Shown: piece by piece, positions 6,526-7,874 of the stretch | Position numbering within the stretch: the stretch's first letter is position 1 | Layout of the letters: every line of letters starts with the position of its first letter | Position numbers and translations under genes: made by a program | DNA from: Acidobacteriota bacterium | Lineage (GTDB): Bacteria > Acidobacteriota > Blastocatellia > Pyrinomonadales > Pyrinomonadaceae | Direction: 5' to 3' | Length of the DNA stretch: 7,874 nucleotides | NCBI GenBank assembly: GCA_013698055.1 | Contig: JACCVS010000331.1 | Coordinates: forward strand, 1-7,874 | The notes under the pieces: generated by a model | Database searches by the model: none | What the model saw: only the letters and a program-made list of their open reading frames with translations | Told to the model about the DNA's origin: nothing

Positions 6526-6840
6526 ATGAAATTTCCAGGCGGCATGAATATTCAGCAGATGATGAAGCAGGCGCAACAGATGCAGGAGAAGATGGCGAAG
6601 GAGATGGAAGACCTCATCGTCGAAGCCTCATCGGGTGGTGGCGTCGTCACCGTCTCCATGAAAGGCACGCATGAGGTCACGGCGCTCAAGATTGACCCGG
6701 AAGCCGTCAAAGAAGACGATCTTGAGATGCTCCAGGACATGATCGTCGCCGCCGTCAACGAGGCGAATCGCAAGATTGACGAAGCGATGAAAGGAAAGCT
6801 CGGCGGGATGCTCCCACCCGGACTAGGTGGACTCTTCTAA
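6526..6840 (+). CDS. ybaB: YbaB/EbfC nucleoid-associated protein
   Basis: A 104-aa member of the YbaB/EbfC family, small dimeric DNA-binding proteins that coat the nucleoid and are usually encoded beside recR. Seen in order: the glycine and methionine start (KFPGGMNIQQMM), a long amphipathic helix rich in Gln, Met and Lys (KQAQQMQEKMAKEMEDL), the strand pair VEASSGGGVVTVSMKGTHEVTALKID with the family glycines, then PEAVKEDDLEMLQDMIVAAVNEANRKIDE and a Gly/Pro tail (GGMLPPGLGGLF). Length is normal for the family. The start at 6526 is supported by GAGG and AAGG within the 15 bases upstream; Met7 is a less likely alternative. The usual upstream partner, dnaX, is absent: the gene is divergent from a lipoprotein operon. 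recR follows after an 88-base gap that is filled by an inverted repeat. Confidence 0.95.
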   Translation: MKFPGGMNIQQMMKQAQQMQEKMAKEMEDLIVEASSGGGVVTVSMKGTHEVTALKIDPEAVKEDDLEMLQDMIVAAVNEANRKIDEAMKGKLGGMLPPGLGGLF

Positions 6841-6925
6841 AACAGTGACAAGTGACAAGTGACAAGTGGCAAGTTAAATGCTTGTTCTTGCTTGTCACTT
6901 GTCACTTGTCACTCGTCACTGTTTT
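6839..6925. repeat. Heptad-repeat inverted repeat, terminator-like
   Basis: The left arm holds three AGTGACA units and one AGTGGCA (6844-6871). The right arm holds three TTGTCAC units and one TCGTCAC (6892-6919). The arms 6841-6873 and 6891-6923 pair at 31 of 33 positions around a 17-base loop, and the pairing extends by A-T pairs at the base. TTTTT (6922-6926) ends the right arm on the plus strand, so the RNA resembles a very long intrinsic terminator. The stem begins at the ybaB stop codon and ends three bases before the recR ATG, filling the whole gap. Short heptanucleotide tandem repeats are known in some bacteria, notably heterocystous cyanobacteria; whether this is the same kind is not shown. 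Confidence 0.9.
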
Positions 6926-6928
6926 TAT

Positions 6929-7543
6929 ATGCTTGATTACGCTGAATCAGTTACAAAGTTAATTGATGAGTTCAAACGCTTGCCGGGTATCGGTCACAAG
7001 ACTGCGCAGCGGCTGGCGTTTCACATCATGCGTGTGCCACAGGCCGATGTCGAGCGTTTCACAGAGGCGCTGCTCGAAGTCAAGCGACGCATCATCTTCT
7101 GCACAGTGTGCAACAACCTGACGGACGTTGACCCGTGTCGCTACTGCGCCAACCCGTCGCGCGACCGCTCTGTCATCTGCATCGTCGAAGAGCCTTACAA
7201 TCTGGTCGCAGTGGAAAAGACGCGCAGCTACAAAGGGCTTTATCACGTGCTTCACGGCAGCCTCTCGCCGATTCGAGGGTTAGGCCCGGACGATTTGCAT
7301 CTCGCCAACCTCCTGCCGCGCATGAGACCTGAGAATAATGATGGAGTGGAAGTGCTGGAAGTGATTCTCGCGACCAATCCGAATACGGAAGGCGAAGCGA
7401 CAGCCAACTACATCAGCCGCCTTTTGAAACCTCTCGGTGCGCGTGTGACCCGCATCGCGATGGGGATGCCCGTCGGCTCAGACCTCGAATACGTGGACGA
7501 AGTGACGATGGACAAGGCGCTCGCCAACCGCCATGAGATATGA
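6929..7543 (+). CDS. recR: Recombination protein RecR
   Basis: A 204-aa RecR, the ring-forming partner of RecF and RecO that loads RecA on gapped DNA. Seen in order: helix-hairpin-helix FKRLPGIGHKTAQRLAFHI (15-33), the C4 zinc finger CTVCNNLTDVDPCRYC (Cys58, 61, 70, 73), a Toprim domain from SVICIVEEPYNLVAVEKT (81-98) through YKGLYHVLHGSLSPIRGLGP and ILATNPNTEGEATANYI, and the C-terminal Walker-like ending RIAMGMPVGSDLEYVDEVTMDKAL. Length and all motifs are normal. The start at 6929 matches the family N-terminus (MLDYAESVTKLIDEF). It has no Shine-Dalgarno sequence, because the preceding bases are the repeat arm. The frame is open back to an ATG at 6878 in the repeat loop, which would add 17 unrelated residues. 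Operon with ybaB inferred from the usual pairing. Confidence 0.96.
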   Translation: MLDYAESVTKLIDEFKRLPGIGHKTAQRLAFHIMRVPQADVERFTEALLEVKRRIIFCTVCNNLTDVDPCRYCANPSRDRSVICIVEEPYNLVAVEKTRSYKGLYHVLHGSLSPIRGLGPDDLHLANLLPRMRPENNDGVEVLEVILATNPNTEGEATANYISRLLKPLGARVTRIAMGMPVGSDLEYVDEVTMDKALANRHEI

Positions 7544-7617
7544 TGATGCAGTGAATCTTCAGGGCGAATGAGTCCGAGGTGATTCGGCTGTTAGGCGACG
7601 TGATTATGGGATAAATT

Positions 7618-7874
7618 CTACCGCCTAGAGATCAGAAATACATCATACGCCCATCGTCCAGCTTTTACATGCTTCGCGTTATCAACCTTAGCGCGATAGC
7701 GGAACCAGTTACCATACTGATCGCGTCGCTTTGATTCCACGTATTTAAGGTCAATTGAGGCGACGCCGAGCGACGACAGCATGTGAAGTTCGCTCGACTC
7801 TGAAAGACCATTATGATTCGTATCCTGCCACAGGCGCAGATTTGAAAAGATAGTATCTGCGCTGTCTATTACAC
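7618..7874 (-). CDS. C-terminus of a large protein with an EF-hand-like loop (cut by window edge)
   Basis: The last 84 residues of a minus-strand gene whose start lies beyond the right edge; the stop TAG is at 7620-7618. It opens with VIDSADTIFSNLRLWQDTNHNGLSESSEL. The stretch DTNHNGLSESSE is a classic 12-residue calcium loop (Asp1, Asn3, Asn5, Gly6, Glu12). Then come LGVASIDLKYVESKRRDQYGNWFRYRAKV and a closing RWAYDVFLISRR. I recall this combination from the C-termini of long secreted or surface proteins of Acidobacteriota-like bacteria, but have no search to confirm it. No other part is visible, so the full function is unknown. It converges on recR with a 74-base gap lacking a clear terminator. 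Confidence 0.75.
   Translation of the reverse strand, partial: VIDSADTIFSNLRLWQDTNHNGLSESSELHMLSSLGVASIDLKYVESKRRDQYGNWFRYRAKVDNAKHVKAGRWAYDVFLISRR

Noticed and set aside
6844..6919. CRISPR array at the heptad repeats
   Set aside because: The repeats are 7 bases, directly tandem and mirrored, with no unique spacers between them.
7544..7617. Possible terminator between recR and the right-edge gene
   Set aside because: Only a 4-bp CCGA/TCGG pairing was found, without a T-run, so it is not listed as a feature.

Overview
The window reads as a chromosomal segment of a moderately GC-rich, free-living Gram-negative-type bacterium. The best guess is Acidobacteriota, perhaps class Blastocatellia. 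This rests on several lipoprotein or secreted signal peptides, a C-terminal EF-hand-like domain of a type I associate with that group, and heptanucleotide repeat palindromes between genes. No marker gene settles the assignment. I see no tRNA, rRNA, CRISPR array, IS element or phage gene.

Layout. Positions 1-3969 carry a minus-strand block. Read in the direction of transcription it holds a UvrD/PcrA-type helicase (3969-1912), an alpha/beta-hydrolase that starts on or just after the helicase stop (1891-1178), a secreted SnoaL/DUF4440 (NTF2-like) protein (1088-600), and the N-terminal part of imidazolonepropionase HutI (590 to the left edge). A convincing promoter with a dyad over its -35 box lies between the hydrolase and the NTF2-like gene, so the last two genes are probably their own transcription unit. 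Positions 3970-4231 are a divergent intergenic region. A small secreted CARDB-like protein (4232-4648, plus strand) follows and ends at a perfect 13-bp hairpin. Facing it is a minus-strand operon of two lipoproteins: a 317-aa protein with about four SH3/Tudor-like barrel repeats (6302-5349) and a 171-aa protein of unknown function (5335-4820). Divergent from that operon is ybaB/ebfC-recR (6526-7543), two genes tied to recombinational repair. The last 257 bases hold the C-terminus of a minus-strand protein with an EF-hand-like calcium loop.

Working together. HutI acts in histidine catabolism, and the partner hut genes, if present, lie beyond the left edge. RecR with YbaB is a standard DNA-repair pair, and the helicase is a third DNA-metabolism gene but not adjacent to them. 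The two lipoproteins appear co-transcribed and probably act together in the cell envelope.

The most unusual features are a large inverted repeat of heptad units filling the whole ybaB-recR gap and abutting the recR start codon, which lacks a ribosome binding site; the Tudor-like repeat lipoprotein; and the dyad over the NTF2-hutI promoter.
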